From Bradyrhizobium sp. JYMT SZCCT0180 (GTDB taxonomy: Bacteria > Pseudomonadota > Alphaproteobacteria > Rhizobiales > Xanthobacteraceae), in assembly GCF_018130165.1 (NCBI RefSeq), contig NZ_JAFCLZ010000011.1, positions 62,001 through 126,000 on the forward strand: a DNA stretch of 64,000 nt, written 5' to 3'. Positions 18,642-27,457 of the stretch are shown in pieces (position 1 is the stretch's first letter; each line of letters opens with the position of its first letter). Made by a program: the position numbers and the translations under genes. The notes under the pieces were generated by a model. It was not told the origin of the DNA, searched no databases, and worked only from the letters and a program-made list of their open reading frames with translations.

Positions 18642-19445
18642 CTAGTCGATCTTTAGAATCGCCTCCATCGCGCGGGCAAAACCGTCCCGTTGGTTGGTAT
18701 CGGTGACATGGGTCGCGCGCTGCTTGATGTCATCGGCCGCGTTGCCCATCGCGAACGACATGCCGCTTCTGGCAAACATTGGCAGGTCGTTCTGCATGTC
18801 GCCGATGGTGGCGACGGCGTCGGTCGCAATGCCGAGCCGCTTGGCGATGTTCTCGACGAACGTGCCCTTGTCGTAGCCCGCGGGGGTGACGTCGAGGTAA
18901 TAGGTTTGCGAGCGAACCGCGGTGGCCTCTGCGCCTACCGCCTGCTGCATGGCCGCTTCGCAGCGCGCCAGCAGCGCCGCGTCGGAGCTGGCGCCCACGA
19001 TCTTGCAGGCCTCGGATAGATGCGGCGTGAAATCCTCAATGATCGTCGGATCGGCCTTGATCGCCCGCTTCTCGTGCGGAACGTATTCGCCGTCGGGGTT
19101 GCGGGTGTACCAGCGCTCGTTGCTGAACAGCCAGATATCGACGCCGAACTCATTGAGCACATCGAGACTGCGCTGTGCGACCGCGGGCGCGATCAGATGC
19201 TGTTCAATCGGCTGCAGCTTCGCATTGACGATCGAACTGCCGTTGAAGGCGCCGACCGGCAGCGTGATCGCAAGTGGTTCGATCAGAAAGCCCATGCCGA
19301 TGGTCGGGCGGCTGGAGACGATGGTGAAACCGATGCCGGCGGCGTGCAGCGCCCGCACGGCGCTTCTTGCATCGTCGGTGAGGATCTTGTCCTTGGTCAA
19401 CAGCGTGCCATCGACATCGGATACGACAAGCGCAATGCGGCTCAT
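18642..19445 (-). CDS. Cof-type HAD-IIB family phosphatase
   Basis: A 267-residue haloacid-dehalogenase-like hydrolase of the Cof/HAD-IIB type, dephosphorylating sugar phosphates or similar small molecules. Motif I is VSDVDGTLLTKD with both aspartates (Asp9, Asp11), motif II is the FTIVSSRP serine, and motifs III/IV appear as GYDKGTFV and ATIGDMQNDLPMF. A cap domain fills about 85-190. Last gene of the sugar-phosphate operon, overlapping gntK by four bases, which suggests a sugar-phosphate substrate; the exact one cannot be told. Confidence 0.9.
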   Translation of the reverse strand: MSRIALVVSDVDGTLLTKDKILTDDARSAVRALHAAGIGFTIVSSRPTIGMGFLIEPLAITLPVGAFNGSSIVNAKLQPIEQHLIAPAVAQRSLDVLNEFGVDIWLFSNERWYTRNPDGEYVPHEKRAIKADPTIIEDFTPHLSEACKIVGASSDAALLARCEAAMQQAVGAEATAVRSQTYYLDVTPAGYDKGTFVENIAKRLGIATDAVATIGDMQNDLPMFARSGMSFAMGNAADDIKQRATHVTDTNQRDGFARAMEAILKID

Positions 19446-19963
19446 GAGGGTACTTTCAATTGACGGACAATGTCGTCGACGATGGTCTCGATCGGCGCGG
19501 CAATCGACACCGTAATGGGACGTTCGCCTGGCTGCGGCGGCTCCAGCGTCCTGAACTGGCTGGCGAGCAGCCCCGGCGGCATGAAATGGCCCTTGCGGGC
19601 AGCTAACCGGTCGGCGATCAGGTCCTGCGTCCCGTTCAGGAAGACGATGCGGATATCATCGCGTCCATGCACGAGAATGTCGCGATAGCTGCGCTTGAGC
19701 GCCGAACAGGCGATGACAGCGCGTTGTCCGGCCGCCGAGAGGCGGTCGATCTCGTCGGCAATCGCCTGCAGCCAGGGCCAGCGGTCTTCATCCGTCAGCG
19801 GCTGGCCGGCGCTCATCTTCGCGACATTGGCCGGCGGGTGAAATTTGTCCGCATCCTCGTAGCGCCAGCCCAGCCGCGCGGCCAGCCTTTCAGCGATGGT
19901 GCTCTTGCCCGAGCCGGAGACGCCCATCACCACCAGCGCGCAGGGGCTTGTCGCATCACGCAC
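19442..19963 (-). CDS. gntK: Gluconokinase
   Basis: Phosphorylates gluconate to 6-phosphogluconate. It has 173 residues, typical of the small GntK family. The P-loop GVSGSGKST (Lys20), KFHPPANVAKMSAGQPLTDEDRWPWL and the SALKRSYRD segment are diagnostic. The start overlaps the end of pgl by eight bases, and the stop overlaps the HAD gene by four. In this operon it provides a second entry, from gluconate, into the pool shared by zwf/pgl and gnd. Confidence 0.95.
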   Translation of the reverse strand: MRDATSPCALVVMGVSGSGKSTIAERLAARLGWRYEDADKFHPPANVAKMSAGQPLTDEDRWPWLQAIADEIDRLSAAGQRAVIACSALKRSYRDILVHGRDDIRIVFLNGTQDLIADRLAARKGHFMPPGLLASQFRTLEPPQPGERPITVSIAAPIETIVDDIVRQLKVPS

Positions 19964-20708
19964 GAAAATTCTCCGGCAATGCCGCCTGATCCACCAGCCA
20001 GACCGTCTCGCCGCTGGATCGCGCGCGGGTCGCCGGCAGGTTCTCGCCTGCGAACACGCGCGTCAAGATCGCGCGCTTGTCTGATCCTGCGACCTCGAAC
20101 AGCATTTCGCGGCAGCAAGCGAGTGTCGGCAGCGTGAGCGTGATGCGCGGGACGAACGGTTCGACATTGGCTTTGTGTACGCCGACCACCCAGCGCCTGA
20201 CCTCGTCGAGCAAGGGATCGCCGGGAAACAGCGACGCGGTATGGCCGTCGGGCCCGACGCCCATCAGCACGAGATCGAACAGCGGCCGGCCAGGGTCGAG
20301 ATCATCTGCGCCATAGAACGCTTTCAGTTCGCCCTCGTAAAGCGCCGCACCGCGATCGGGATCGGTGGGATCGGCCGTACTCGTCGGGATTGGATGGATG
20401 TTGGATGCCGGCGCGCATCGATCCAGAAAGGTTTTCCGTGCCACGTTCATGTTGTTGAGGGGATCATCCGCGGGCACGAAGCGCTCGTCGCCGATGAACC
20501 AGTGCACGCGTTGCCACGGAATCCGGCTTCGCCAGGGGTCAGTGCCGAGCAATTGATAGAGCTGTTTCGGGCTCGATCCGCCGGTCAGGCAGATCGCGAC
20601 GCGGCCGGGGTTTTCCGATATCCGCGCGATGACGCGCCCGGCGGCGGCCTCGGCCATCGCGGCTGGATCGGCAACTGACGTCACATGGCGATTGTCGTTC
20701 GACATCAT
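19956..20708 (-). CDS. pgl: 6-phosphogluconolactonase
   Basis: Hydrolyses 6-phosphogluconolactone, the product of Zwf. It has 250 residues of the SugarP_isomerase/NagB-like fold: the phosphate loop LTGGSSPKQLYQLL, VHWFIGDERFVPADDPLNN and the catalytic-region LMGVGPDGHTASLFPGDP are all present. The start is one of two adjacent ATG codons (20708 or 20705). It lies two bases after zwf and overlaps gntK by eight, so it sits in the middle of one transcript. Confidence 0.95.
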   Translation of the reverse strand: MMSNDNRHVTSVADPAAMAEAAAGRVIARISENPGRVAICLTGGSSPKQLYQLLGTDPWRSRIPWQRVHWFIGDERFVPADDPLNNMNVARKTFLDRCAPASNIHPIPTSTADPTDPDRGAALYEGELKAFYGADDLDPGRPLFDLVLMGVGPDGHTASLFPGDPLLDEVRRWVVGVHKANVEPFVPRITLTLPTLACCREMLFEVAGSDKRAILTRVFAGENLPATRARSSGETVWLVDQAALPENFRA

Positions 20709-20710
20709 CT

Positions 20711-22222
20711 CTAACTGAGCTTGCGCCAGCTGCGGCCGTCTCGCTCCAGCAGATCGTTGGCTTCCTCCGGACCCTCGCTGCCGGGCTCATAGACCTTGAG
20801 CCCCTTGCCGCCGGCGTTCTTCCAGGCGTCGAGAAATGGCTGCACCGCCCGCCAGCCGGCCTCGACGCTGTCGGCGCGCTGAAACAGGATGTTGTCGCCG
20901 ATCATACAGTCGTAGATCAGGGTCTCATAGCCGGTCGATGGCTCGGCCTTGAAATAATCCTTGTAGCGAAACTTCATCTCGACGCCGTCGATATTGATGG
21001 TGGGGCCCGGCACCTTGGTGTTGAACTGCAGCGCGATGCCTTCGGTTGGTTCGGTCGAGATGATCAGGTAATTCTGCGAGAGCCGGTCCACCGGCGTGTC
21101 GCGGAACATCGCGAATGGCGCCTGCTTGAACTTGATGGCGATCTCGGTGCGCTTGATGCCGAGCGCCTTGCCGGTGCGCAGGTAAAAAGGAACGCCGGCC
21201 CAGCGCCAATTGTCGATGGTCAGTTTCAGTGCGGCATAGGTTTCCGTGGTGCTGGCAGGCTTGACGTCGGCGGTCCGCCGATAGTCCTCGATCTCGGTGT
21301 CGCCGACCATGCCGGCGCGATATTGCCCGCGCACCGAATTGTGCAGCGCCTCCTGCTCGCTCTGGGTCTGGATCGCGGCCAGCACGTCGGCCTTTTCCGA
21401 GCGCACCGAATGCGCGTCGAATTTCGATGGCGGCTCCATCGCGACCAGCGACAGCAGTTGAAACAGATGGTTCGGCACCATGTCGCGCAACGCGCCGGTC
21501 GCGTCGTAAAAACTGCCGCGATGGCCGACGCCGAGCTTTTCATCGACCGTGATCTGGATGTGGTCGATATGATTGCGGTTCCAGATCGGCTCGAACATGC
21601 CGTTGGCGAAACGCAGCACCAGGATGTTCTGGACGGTTTCCTTGCCGAGATAATGATCGATCCGGTAGATCTGATGCTCTTCGACCAGCTTCAGGAGTTC
21701 GCTGTTGAGCTCTCTTGCCGATGCCAGATCGGTGCCGAACGGCTTTTCGACCACCAGGCGACGCCATGTGCCGTTCTCGACCAGCAGGCCGGTGCGGCCG
21801 AGTTCGCGGCTAATCGGCAGGAAAGCGCTCGGCGGCGTCGCGAGATAGAACAAGCGATTGCCTTGGGTGTTTCGCGCGGCTTCCAATTTGTCGAGCTGCT
21901 CGCTCATGGCGTCGAATGAGGCGGGATCCCGCGGATCAGCCTCGATGCAGGTGACGCATGCGAGCAGGCGCATCGCGATCGCCTCGTCCACCTGGCGGGT
22001 GGCGTATTGATGCAACCCTTTCATCAGGCTGTCGCGCAAGCCGTCGCTCGTCATGCCCTTGCGGGCAATGCCGACGACGCAGAATTTTTCCGGCAGCAGA
22101 TCGGCTGCCGCCAGATTGTAGAGGGCCGGGATCACCAGCCGATGCGCGAGATCGCCGGTGACGCCGAAGATGACGAAAGAGCAGGGATCGGGTTTCGTCT
22201 GTGCCAGTTTGCCGACCGCCAT
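20711..22222 (-). CDS. zwf: Glucose-6-phosphate 1-dehydrogenase
   Basis: Oxidises glucose 6-phosphate to the lactone and makes NADPH. It has 503 residues. The nucleotide-binding turn VIFGVTGDLAHR lies near 20-31, the active-site signature RIDHYLGKETVQN and the VEKPFGTDLASA loop are intact, and the C-terminal domain carries the expected IDNWRWAGVPFYLRTGK. ATG at 22222 lies five bases after gnd. Enters either the Entner-Doudoroff or the pentose-phosphate branch; no edd/eda is visible in the window. Confidence 0.97.
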   Translation of the reverse strand: MAVGKLAQTKPDPCSFVIFGVTGDLAHRLVIPALYNLAAADLLPEKFCVVGIARKGMTSDGLRDSLMKGLHQYATRQVDEAIAMRLLACVTCIEADPRDPASFDAMSEQLDKLEAARNTQGNRLFYLATPPSAFLPISRELGRTGLLVENGTWRRLVVEKPFGTDLASARELNSELLKLVEEHQIYRIDHYLGKETVQNILVLRFANGMFEPIWNRNHIDHIQITVDEKLGVGHRGSFYDATGALRDMVPNHLFQLLSLVAMEPPSKFDAHSVRSEKADVLAAIQTQSEQEALHNSVRGQYRAGMVGDTEIEDYRRTADVKPASTTETYAALKLTIDNWRWAGVPFYLRTGKALGIKRTEIAIKFKQAPFAMFRDTPVDRLSQNYLIISTEPTEGIALQFNTKVPGPTINIDGVEMKFRYKDYFKAEPSTGYETLIYDCMIGDNILFQRADSVEAGWRAVQPFLDAWKNAGGKGLKVYEPGSEGPEEANDLLERDGRSWRKLS

Positions 22223-22227
22223 GGGCG

Positions 22228-23223
22228 TTAAGCCTTCGAGCCCGGCTTCTTCGGTGGCTCCTTGTGGCCGCCGAAGCCTGCGCGCATCGCGGAAAGGATC
22301 TTCTCCGCGAATGTGTGATCCTTGCGCGAACGGAAGCGTGCATAGAGCGCCGCCGTCAGCACCTCGGCCGGCACCGCCTCGTCGATCGCGGCATTGACGG
22401 TCCAGCGGCCTTCGCCGGAATCCTCGACATGGCCGGAGTAGTTATCCAGCGTCTGGTTCTCGGCGAGCGCCGACGAAGTGAGATCGAGCAGCCAGGAAGG
22501 GATCACGCTGCCGCGCCGCCACACCTCGGCGATATCGGCGATGTCGAGATCAAACCGATGCTCCGCCGGCAGCGCCTCGATGTTGGCGTTCTTCAGGATA
22601 TCAAAACCCTCGGCATAGGCCTGCATCAGCCCATACTCGATGCCGTTATGGATCATCTTGACGAAATGCCCGGCGCCGCTGGGGCCGGCATGGATATAGC
22701 CTTGCTCGATGCGCGGATCGCGGCCGTCGCGGCCGCCGGTGCGCGGAATGTCGCCGATCCCCGGCGCCAGCGTCTTGAAGATCGGATCGAGCCGGTCGAC
22801 CACGGCCTTGTCGCCGCCGATCATCATGCAATAGCCGCGCTCGATACCCCAGACGCCGCCGCTGGTGCCGACGTCGACATAATGCAGCCCTCGCTCTTTC
22901 AGCGTCTTGCCGCGGCGGACGTCGTCCTGCCAAAACGTGTTGCCGCCGTCGATGATGACGTCACCGGGCTCCATCAGTTTGGCGAGCGCCTCGATGGTGA
23001 CCTCGGTGATCTTGCCGGCCGGCAGCATCACCCAGGCGGTGCGCGGCTTCTCCAGTTTCGCGACGAACGCTTCCAGCGTGTCGGCGCCGGCAGCGCCTTC
23101 GGCCGCCAGCGCGGCAACGGCCTTGGCGTCCTTGTCGTAGACCACCGACGTGTGGCCGTTCCTCATCAGCCGCCGCACGATGTTGCCGCCCATCCGGCCG
23201 AGGCCGATCATGCCAAGCTGCAT
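22228..23223 (-). CDS. gnd: 6-phosphogluconate dehydrogenase (short, YqeC-type)
   Basis: Oxidative decarboxylation of 6-phosphogluconate to ribulose 5-phosphate. The 331 residues correspond to the short form of the family, not the 470-residue E. coli type. The N-terminal Rossmann motif is GMIGLGRMGGNIVRRL, followed by an acidic YDKD at the end of strand two, which hints at NAD rather than NADP use (inference). IDGGNTFWQDDVRR and IHNGIEYGLMQAYAEGF carry the catalytic Lys/Asn region. It lies between tal-pgi (29 bases upstream) and zwf. Confidence 0.94.
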   Translation of the reverse strand: MQLGMIGLGRMGGNIVRRLMRNGHTSVVYDKDAKAVAALAAEGAAGADTLEAFVAKLEKPRTAWVMLPAGKITEVTIEALAKLMEPGDVIIDGGNTFWQDDVRRGKTLKERGLHYVDVGTSGGVWGIERGYCMMIGGDKAVVDRLDPIFKTLAPGIGDIPRTGGRDGRDPRIEQGYIHAGPSGAGHFVKMIHNGIEYGLMQAYAEGFDILKNANIEALPAEHRFDLDIADIAEVWRRGSVIPSWLLDLTSSALAENQTLDNYSGHVEDSGEGRWTVNAAIDEAVPAEVLTAALYARFRSRKDHTFAEKILSAMRAGFGGHKEPPKKPGSKA

Positions 23224-23252
23224 GCCAATACTTCCCTTATTGCGCGCCCTCT

Positions 23253-26099
23253 CTAATTGAGCGCTTCTGATATCGCGGCATCTAGCGCGGCAAGCGCCGG
23301 CTTGAGGTCGCCCTTGAGATGAACCCGCAATGCGCGCCGGCCGCGTTCGGTCAGCACGTCGAAATCGCCGCGCGCCTGCGCTGCCTTGACGACGCCGAAG
23401 CTGGCCTTCTGGCCGGGCACGGCCAGGTCCTTGGCATCGTCGGCGGTGATCTGCAGGAACACGCCGCTGTCGGGCCCACCCTTGTAGGCCTGGCCGGTCG
23501 AATGCAGGAAGCGCGGTCCGAATTCGGCGCAGGTCGCCACATGCCTGACGTCACGCACCGCCAGCCGCATCTTCTGCAGCGTGTCGATCGATGCGCCGTC
23601 GCGCGCGATATAGGCCAGCAGCGCAAAATAGTCGCCGCTGCCGGGACGCGTCAGATGCGCCTTGATCCAGGATTCCAACGTGCCATTGGCGCCGGCCTTG
23701 CGCAGCGCGTCCGCATTGGCTTCATCGGTGTAGATGTCGGCTTCGGCGGTGGCGACCACCGGCTGCTCGGCCGGCAGTGCGCCGGTTTTCTCGAACGCCG
23801 CGGTCAGTTCGCGCGTCTTGATCTTGGCCGCCTCGACATCGGGCTGGTTGAACGGGTTGATACCGAGGATGGCGCCGGCCACTGCGGTCGCCATCTCGAA
23901 GCGGAAGAACTCCTGGCCGATATGGTCGATCGATTTCATGACGATGCGCACCACCGGATGCCCGGCGGCTTCAAGGGCGGCAAGCTTGTCGTTATGCGCC
24001 GAATCGTCTTCGCCCTCGGTCCGGATATCGATGAAGAAGCGGTCGCTACCGTAGACGGCGGGATCGGCGAGCGGTTCGCCGTCGATCGGAATCAGGCCCT
24101 TGCCGTCCTTGCCGGTGGACTCCGCGATCAATTGTTCGGCCCAGGCGCCGAAATCGGCGATCTTCTTCGACGAGGATATCGTCACCTTGTCGCGGCCTTC
24201 GAGCCCGGCTAACCCGAGCGCAAGCCCAAGCTGCACGCCGGGGTTTTCGTGCGGCGGCACGTCGGCGCCGCAGGAGCGCACCATCGCCAGCGTGTGCTTG
24301 ATCAGGCTCTTGACGTCGATCCCGGCGGCCGCCGCCGGCACCAGTCCGAACGGCGACAGCACCGAGTAACGTCCGCCGATCGATGGATCGCCATAGAAGA
24401 TGCGCGCAAAGCCCTGCTTGGTCGCGACCTTCTCCAGCGACGAGCCGGGGTCGGTCACCGCGATGAAGCGATGGCCCGCCTTGTCAGCGCCGATGGTCTT
24501 GGAAACGCGATCGAAGAAATAATCCTTCATCACGTTCGGCTCGGTGGTGCCGCCGGATTTGCTGGAGACGATGAACAGGGTTTTTGCCAGGTCGACCTTC
24601 TTCTCCATCGCGCGCACCTGCGCGGGGTCGGTGGAGTCGAGCACGTGCAGTTTCGGGAAGCCGGATTTCTTCGGGAAGGTTTCCGCCAGCACTTCCGGAC
24701 CAAGGCTCGATCCGCCCATGCCGAGCACGACAGCGTCCGAAAAGTTCTGCCCCTTCACGCGCCTGGCAAAATCCTCGTAGTCGGCGACATCTGCGGCAGC
24801 CGGGCTGTTCAACCAGCCCAGCCACTTATTCTCGTCGTCATTGCTCCAGACCGATTTGTCCTTGTGCCAGAGCCGGCGGATTTTTGCTGACGCCCGCCAG
24901 TCCTCGGTGCTCTTCTCCACGGCCTTCTTGATGCCATCGCCGAGCACGAGGTGCTGCTTGTCGATTCCGCCGCCAAGCGAAGCCGCGCGCTTGTGCGCGA
25001 CGGCGCCGTAGAGCTTGTCGGCGGCGTCGGCGAATAGCTTGACACCGTCCGTGACCAGCTCGGCCGTGATCGCGTCGAGCGAGATGCCGGACTTTTCCAA
25101 TTCCTCCAGTACCCGTCGGGCGTCCTCGACATTTTCTTCAAGGCTGTCACGCACCTTGCCGTGATCGCGGAACGCGTCCAGCGTCGCCGGCGGCACCGTG
25201 TTGACGGTGTTGGGGCCAATCAGTTCCTCGACATAGAGAACGTCGCTGTAGTCCTTGTTCTTGGTGCCGGTCGAAGCCCACAGCAGCCGCTGCGGCTTTG
25301 CGCCTTTGGCCTTGAGCTTGTCCCAGCGTGCGCCCGAAAACAGGCCCTTGTAGTCCTGATAGGCCATCTTGGCGTTCGCGATCGCGACCTTGCCCTTGAG
25401 CGCGCTCAAGCGTTCCTTTTCGCTGGGGTCATTAGCCCTTGCGATCTTGTCGTCGAGCTGCTTGTCGACGGCGCTATCGATCCGGCTGACGAAGAAGCTG
25501 GCGACACTGGCGACGCGCGAGGGATCGCCACCGCCGGCGACGAGTTTCTCCAGCCCGTCGAGATAGGCTTCCGCCACCTGGCGATAGACCTTTTGCGAGA
25601 ACAATAGCGTGATGTTGATGCTGATGCCTTCGCCGATCAGATGTTCGATCGCAGGCAGGCCTTCCGGCGTCGCCGGCACCTTCACCATCAAATTCTTGCG
25701 CTTGACGTCCTTCCACAGCCGCTCGGCCTCGGCGATGGTGCCTTTGGTGTCCATCGCCAGATAGGGCGAGACCTCGAGGCTGACGAAGCCGTCTTCGCCC
25801 TTCAGCCGGTCGTAGACCGGCCGCAACACGTCAGCGGCGTTCTGGATGTCTTCAATGGCGACATGTTCGAACAGGTCGGCGACCGGGCGGTCGCCCTTCT
25901 TCAGCGCCTGGCCGATCGCGCCGTCATATTCGTCCGAACTGCCGATGGCTTTCTCGAAGATCGCGGGGTTCGAGGTCACGCCTTTGACGCCGTCGGTGTC
26001 GATCAAATTCTTCAGATCGCCTTTGGCGACGAAGCCGCGGGCGAGGAAATCCAGCCAGACGGCCTGACCGTGGTTTTCGAGTGCTTTGACGGGATTCAT
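23253..26099 (-). CDS. tal-pgi: Bifunctional transaldolase / glucose-6-phosphate isomerase
   Basis: A 948-residue fusion. Residues about 1-365 are transaldolase: GVTSNPAIFEKAI, and the Schiff-base lysine Lys140 in MVKVPATPEG. Residues about 390-948 are phosphoglucose isomerase: VVLGMGGSSLGPEVL, IVSSKSGGTTEPNVMK. Both sets of motifs look complete. The frame is open 77 codons further upstream, but that stretch is low in coding character and the family starts MNPVKALENHGQAVWLD, so the ATG at 26099 is used. First gene of the operon tal-pgi, gnd, zwf, pgl, gntK, HAD. The 265-base upstream gap holds a hairpin (26264-26284) and a tandem dyad (26329-26366). Confidence 0.95.
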   Translation of the reverse strand: MNPVKALENHGQAVWLDFLARGFVAKGDLKNLIDTDGVKGVTSNPAIFEKAIGSSDEYDGAIGQALKKGDRPVADLFEHVAIEDIQNAADVLRPVYDRLKGEDGFVSLEVSPYLAMDTKGTIAEAERLWKDVKRKNLMVKVPATPEGLPAIEHLIGEGISINITLLFSQKVYRQVAEAYLDGLEKLVAGGGDPSRVASVASFFVSRIDSAVDKQLDDKIARANDPSEKERLSALKGKVAIANAKMAYQDYKGLFSGARWDKLKAKGAKPQRLLWASTGTKNKDYSDVLYVEELIGPNTVNTVPPATLDAFRDHGKVRDSLEENVEDARRVLEELEKSGISLDAITAELVTDGVKLFADAADKLYGAVAHKRAASLGGGIDKQHLVLGDGIKKAVEKSTEDWRASAKIRRLWHKDKSVWSNDDENKWLGWLNSPAAADVADYEDFARRVKGQNFSDAVVLGMGGSSLGPEVLAETFPKKSGFPKLHVLDSTDPAQVRAMEKKVDLAKTLFIVSSKSGGTTEPNVMKDYFFDRVSKTIGADKAGHRFIAVTDPGSSLEKVATKQGFARIFYGDPSIGGRYSVLSPFGLVPAAAAGIDVKSLIKHTLAMVRSCGADVPPHENPGVQLGLALGLAGLEGRDKVTISSSKKIADFGAWAEQLIAESTGKDGKGLIPIDGEPLADPAVYGSDRFFIDIRTEGEDDSAHNDKLAALEAAGHPVVRIVMKSIDHIGQEFFRFEMATAVAGAILGINPFNQPDVEAAKIKTRELTAAFEKTGALPAEQPVVATAEADIYTDEANADALRKAGANGTLESWIKAHLTRPGSGDYFALLAYIARDGASIDTLQKMRLAVRDVRHVATCAEFGPRFLHSTGQAYKGGPDSGVFLQITADDAKDLAVPGQKASFGVVKAAQARGDFDVLTERGRRALRVHLKGDLKPALAALDAAISEALN

Positions 26100-26263
26100 G
26101 ATGCCTGTTCTGTCCGGTCGTCGGTTTTCGGGTTCCCCGGCAGCTTTCGGGTGCGAGGCGGGAATGTCAACACGTGGATGGCAAGTGCATGGCAAGTCGA
26201 TGGAATGGCTGCCGGACGGAATGGGTGTATCCGGTGGGGTAACGCCGCCTGCATCCGTTCGAT

Positions 26264-26284
26264 CCCCGGGATGAGCACCCGGGG
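26264..26284. promoter_or_regulatory. GC-rich hairpin in the leader of tal-pgi
   Basis: CCCCGGG (26264-26270) and CCCGGGG (26278-26284) are perfect arms around a seven-base loop, about 165 bases ahead of the tal-pgi ATG. No T-tract follows on either strand, so a simple intrinsic terminator is unlikely. It could be a leader structure of the sugar-phosphate operon. Confidence 0.35.
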
Positions 26285-26328
26285 ATTGGCGAAATCCAGC
26301 ACAATTTTGTGACGGGAAAGCGGACGCC

Positions 26329-26366
26329 ACGATCGCAAATCGCGATCACGATCGCAAATTGCGATC
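26329..26366. promoter_or_regulatory. Two tandem 19-base dyad units upstream of tal-pgi
   Basis: ACGATCGCAAATCGCGATC (26329-26347) is followed directly by a second copy differing in one base (26348-26366). Each unit contains the inverted repeat GATCGC-N5-GCGATC. A tandem pair of palindromes at a fixed 19-base pitch is what an operator for a dimeric regulator looks like. It sits at the very end of the DsrE-like gene and about 230 bases ahead of the tal-pgi start. Regulator unknown. Confidence 0.5.
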
Positions 26367-26814
26367 AGGGTCGCAGATAGAGATAGCCCTGCGATTGCAA
26401 CTCGGCGATGCGCACCACGCCGCCCTGGTCGGCGGAAATGAAGCCCGGCAAGAGATCGGCGAGGCCGACTTTCTGGGATTTCATGGTTTTGCCGCAGACG
26501 GCGAGTTCAATTCCGGCCTTGGCGAACTGGCCGATATGCCGTGTCAGATCGGGATTGGCCGCGGATGCGTGGAACGCACGCAGCGCCTGGCCGTGAACGA
26601 CCAGAGCGATGGTGACGTTGTCGGGTCCGCCGACGCCGTTGAGATGGTTCTGGATGTTGCCGACGACAAAGCTGACCTTGTCGAGGTCGTTGAGGTGGTA
26701 GACCACTTTCAGTTTTTTCGTCGGCGGCGCCTCGGTCGCCGCGCCGGCGCGCGAGGCAGCAAAGGCCGCGCCGAAAGCGGACGCCGCGGCCCACAAGATG
26801 CTGCGTCGATGCAT
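26365..26814 (-). CDS. Secreted DsrE-family protein
   Basis: A 149-residue protein with a Tat-like or Sec signal (MHRRSILWAAASAFGAAFAASRAGA, about 1-25) and a DsrE/DsrF-like domain: KLKVVYHLNDLDKVSFVVGNIQNHL, VTIALVVHGQALRAF, GIELAVCGKTMKSQ with a single conserved Cys. Such proteins are linked to sulfur-relay chemistry, but periplasmic versions have no assigned role. The start at 26814 follows GGAGG; the frame extends four codons further without a better site. It follows the secreted unknown gene by 31 bases on the same strand and is probably co-transcribed with it. Confidence 0.8.
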   Translation of the reverse strand: MHRRSILWAAASAFGAAFAASRAGAATEAPPTKKLKVVYHLNDLDKVSFVVGNIQNHLNGVGGPDNVTIALVVHGQALRAFHASAANPDLTRHIGQFAKAGIELAVCGKTMKSQKVGLADLLPGFISADQGGVVRIAELQSQGYLYLRP

Positions 26815-26845
26815 GGCGTCCTCCAACTCGATTGCCTCTGAGCTG

Positions 26846-27457
26846 TCACTTATGCCTGAGCGCCGCGAGTTCCTTGCGGTCGGTCACCAGCTCGGCACAT
26901 TCGCGCAGATCGGCGCGATCGACCCGGAAAATCTTGTCGTCGGCGCCGGCTACCAGATCGTTGCTGGAATCGTCGTCGGGCTTGTTGCGGTCCCGGATCC
27001 TGATCCGCTCCAGCTGGATGATGGCTGATTTGTCGTCCTTCATCGCGATATCGATGCCGCCGCCGTCGCAATCGACGCCGCAGCCGAAGTGGATTTCGTT
27101 GCCTTTGTCTTCAGTGACGACATGGTTGCAATAACCACTGGAGTCGAAATTGCCTGGCCGATGCCGATATTTGACGCCGATGCGGAAGGAGTAATTGGTG
27201 ATCTTCTCTTCCGGCGGATTTTCGGCCGTGACCAGCAGCTTCATCGCGCTGACTTTCTGCTTGGGATGCTGCGCCAGGTGGTTGGCGTCATAGCGGCGGA
27301 CGAAGCAGGCATAGGTCTTTTGACCGAGGGGGCCGGCGAATATCCTGTTGTCGAAGGCGGCAGCCCTGGTCTTGTCGACGCCATCCTGGGCGAGGCCGGG
27401 GCTGGCAAGCGAGGTCATCGCGGCCAGCGCGAGGGTACACAGGAAGATGCGCTTCAT
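26846..27457 (-). CDS. Secreted protein of unknown function
   Basis: A 203-residue protein with a clear Sec signal peptide (MKRIFLCTLALAAMTSLASPGLAQ, cleavage near 23). The mature part has Cys residues in the ACFVRRYD, GYCNHVV and FGCGVDCDGGGIDIAM segments, and a C-terminal charged region ending ELAALRHK. The CxxxC-DGGG pattern resembles small periplasmic proteins of rhizobia, but I do not recognise a named family. The start at 27457 has AGGGA six bases upstream; a 38-codon upstream extension lacks coding character. Probably in operon with the DsrE-like gene. Confidence 0.75.
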   Translation of the reverse strand: MKRIFLCTLALAAMTSLASPGLAQDGVDKTRAAAFDNRIFAGPLGQKTYACFVRRYDANHLAQHPKQKVSAMKLLVTAENPPEEKITNYSFRIGVKYRHRPGNFDSSGYCNHVVTEDKGNEIHFGCGVDCDGGGIDIAMKDDKSAIIQLERIRIRDRNKPDDDSSNDLVAGADDKIFRVDRADLRECAELVTDRKELAALRHK

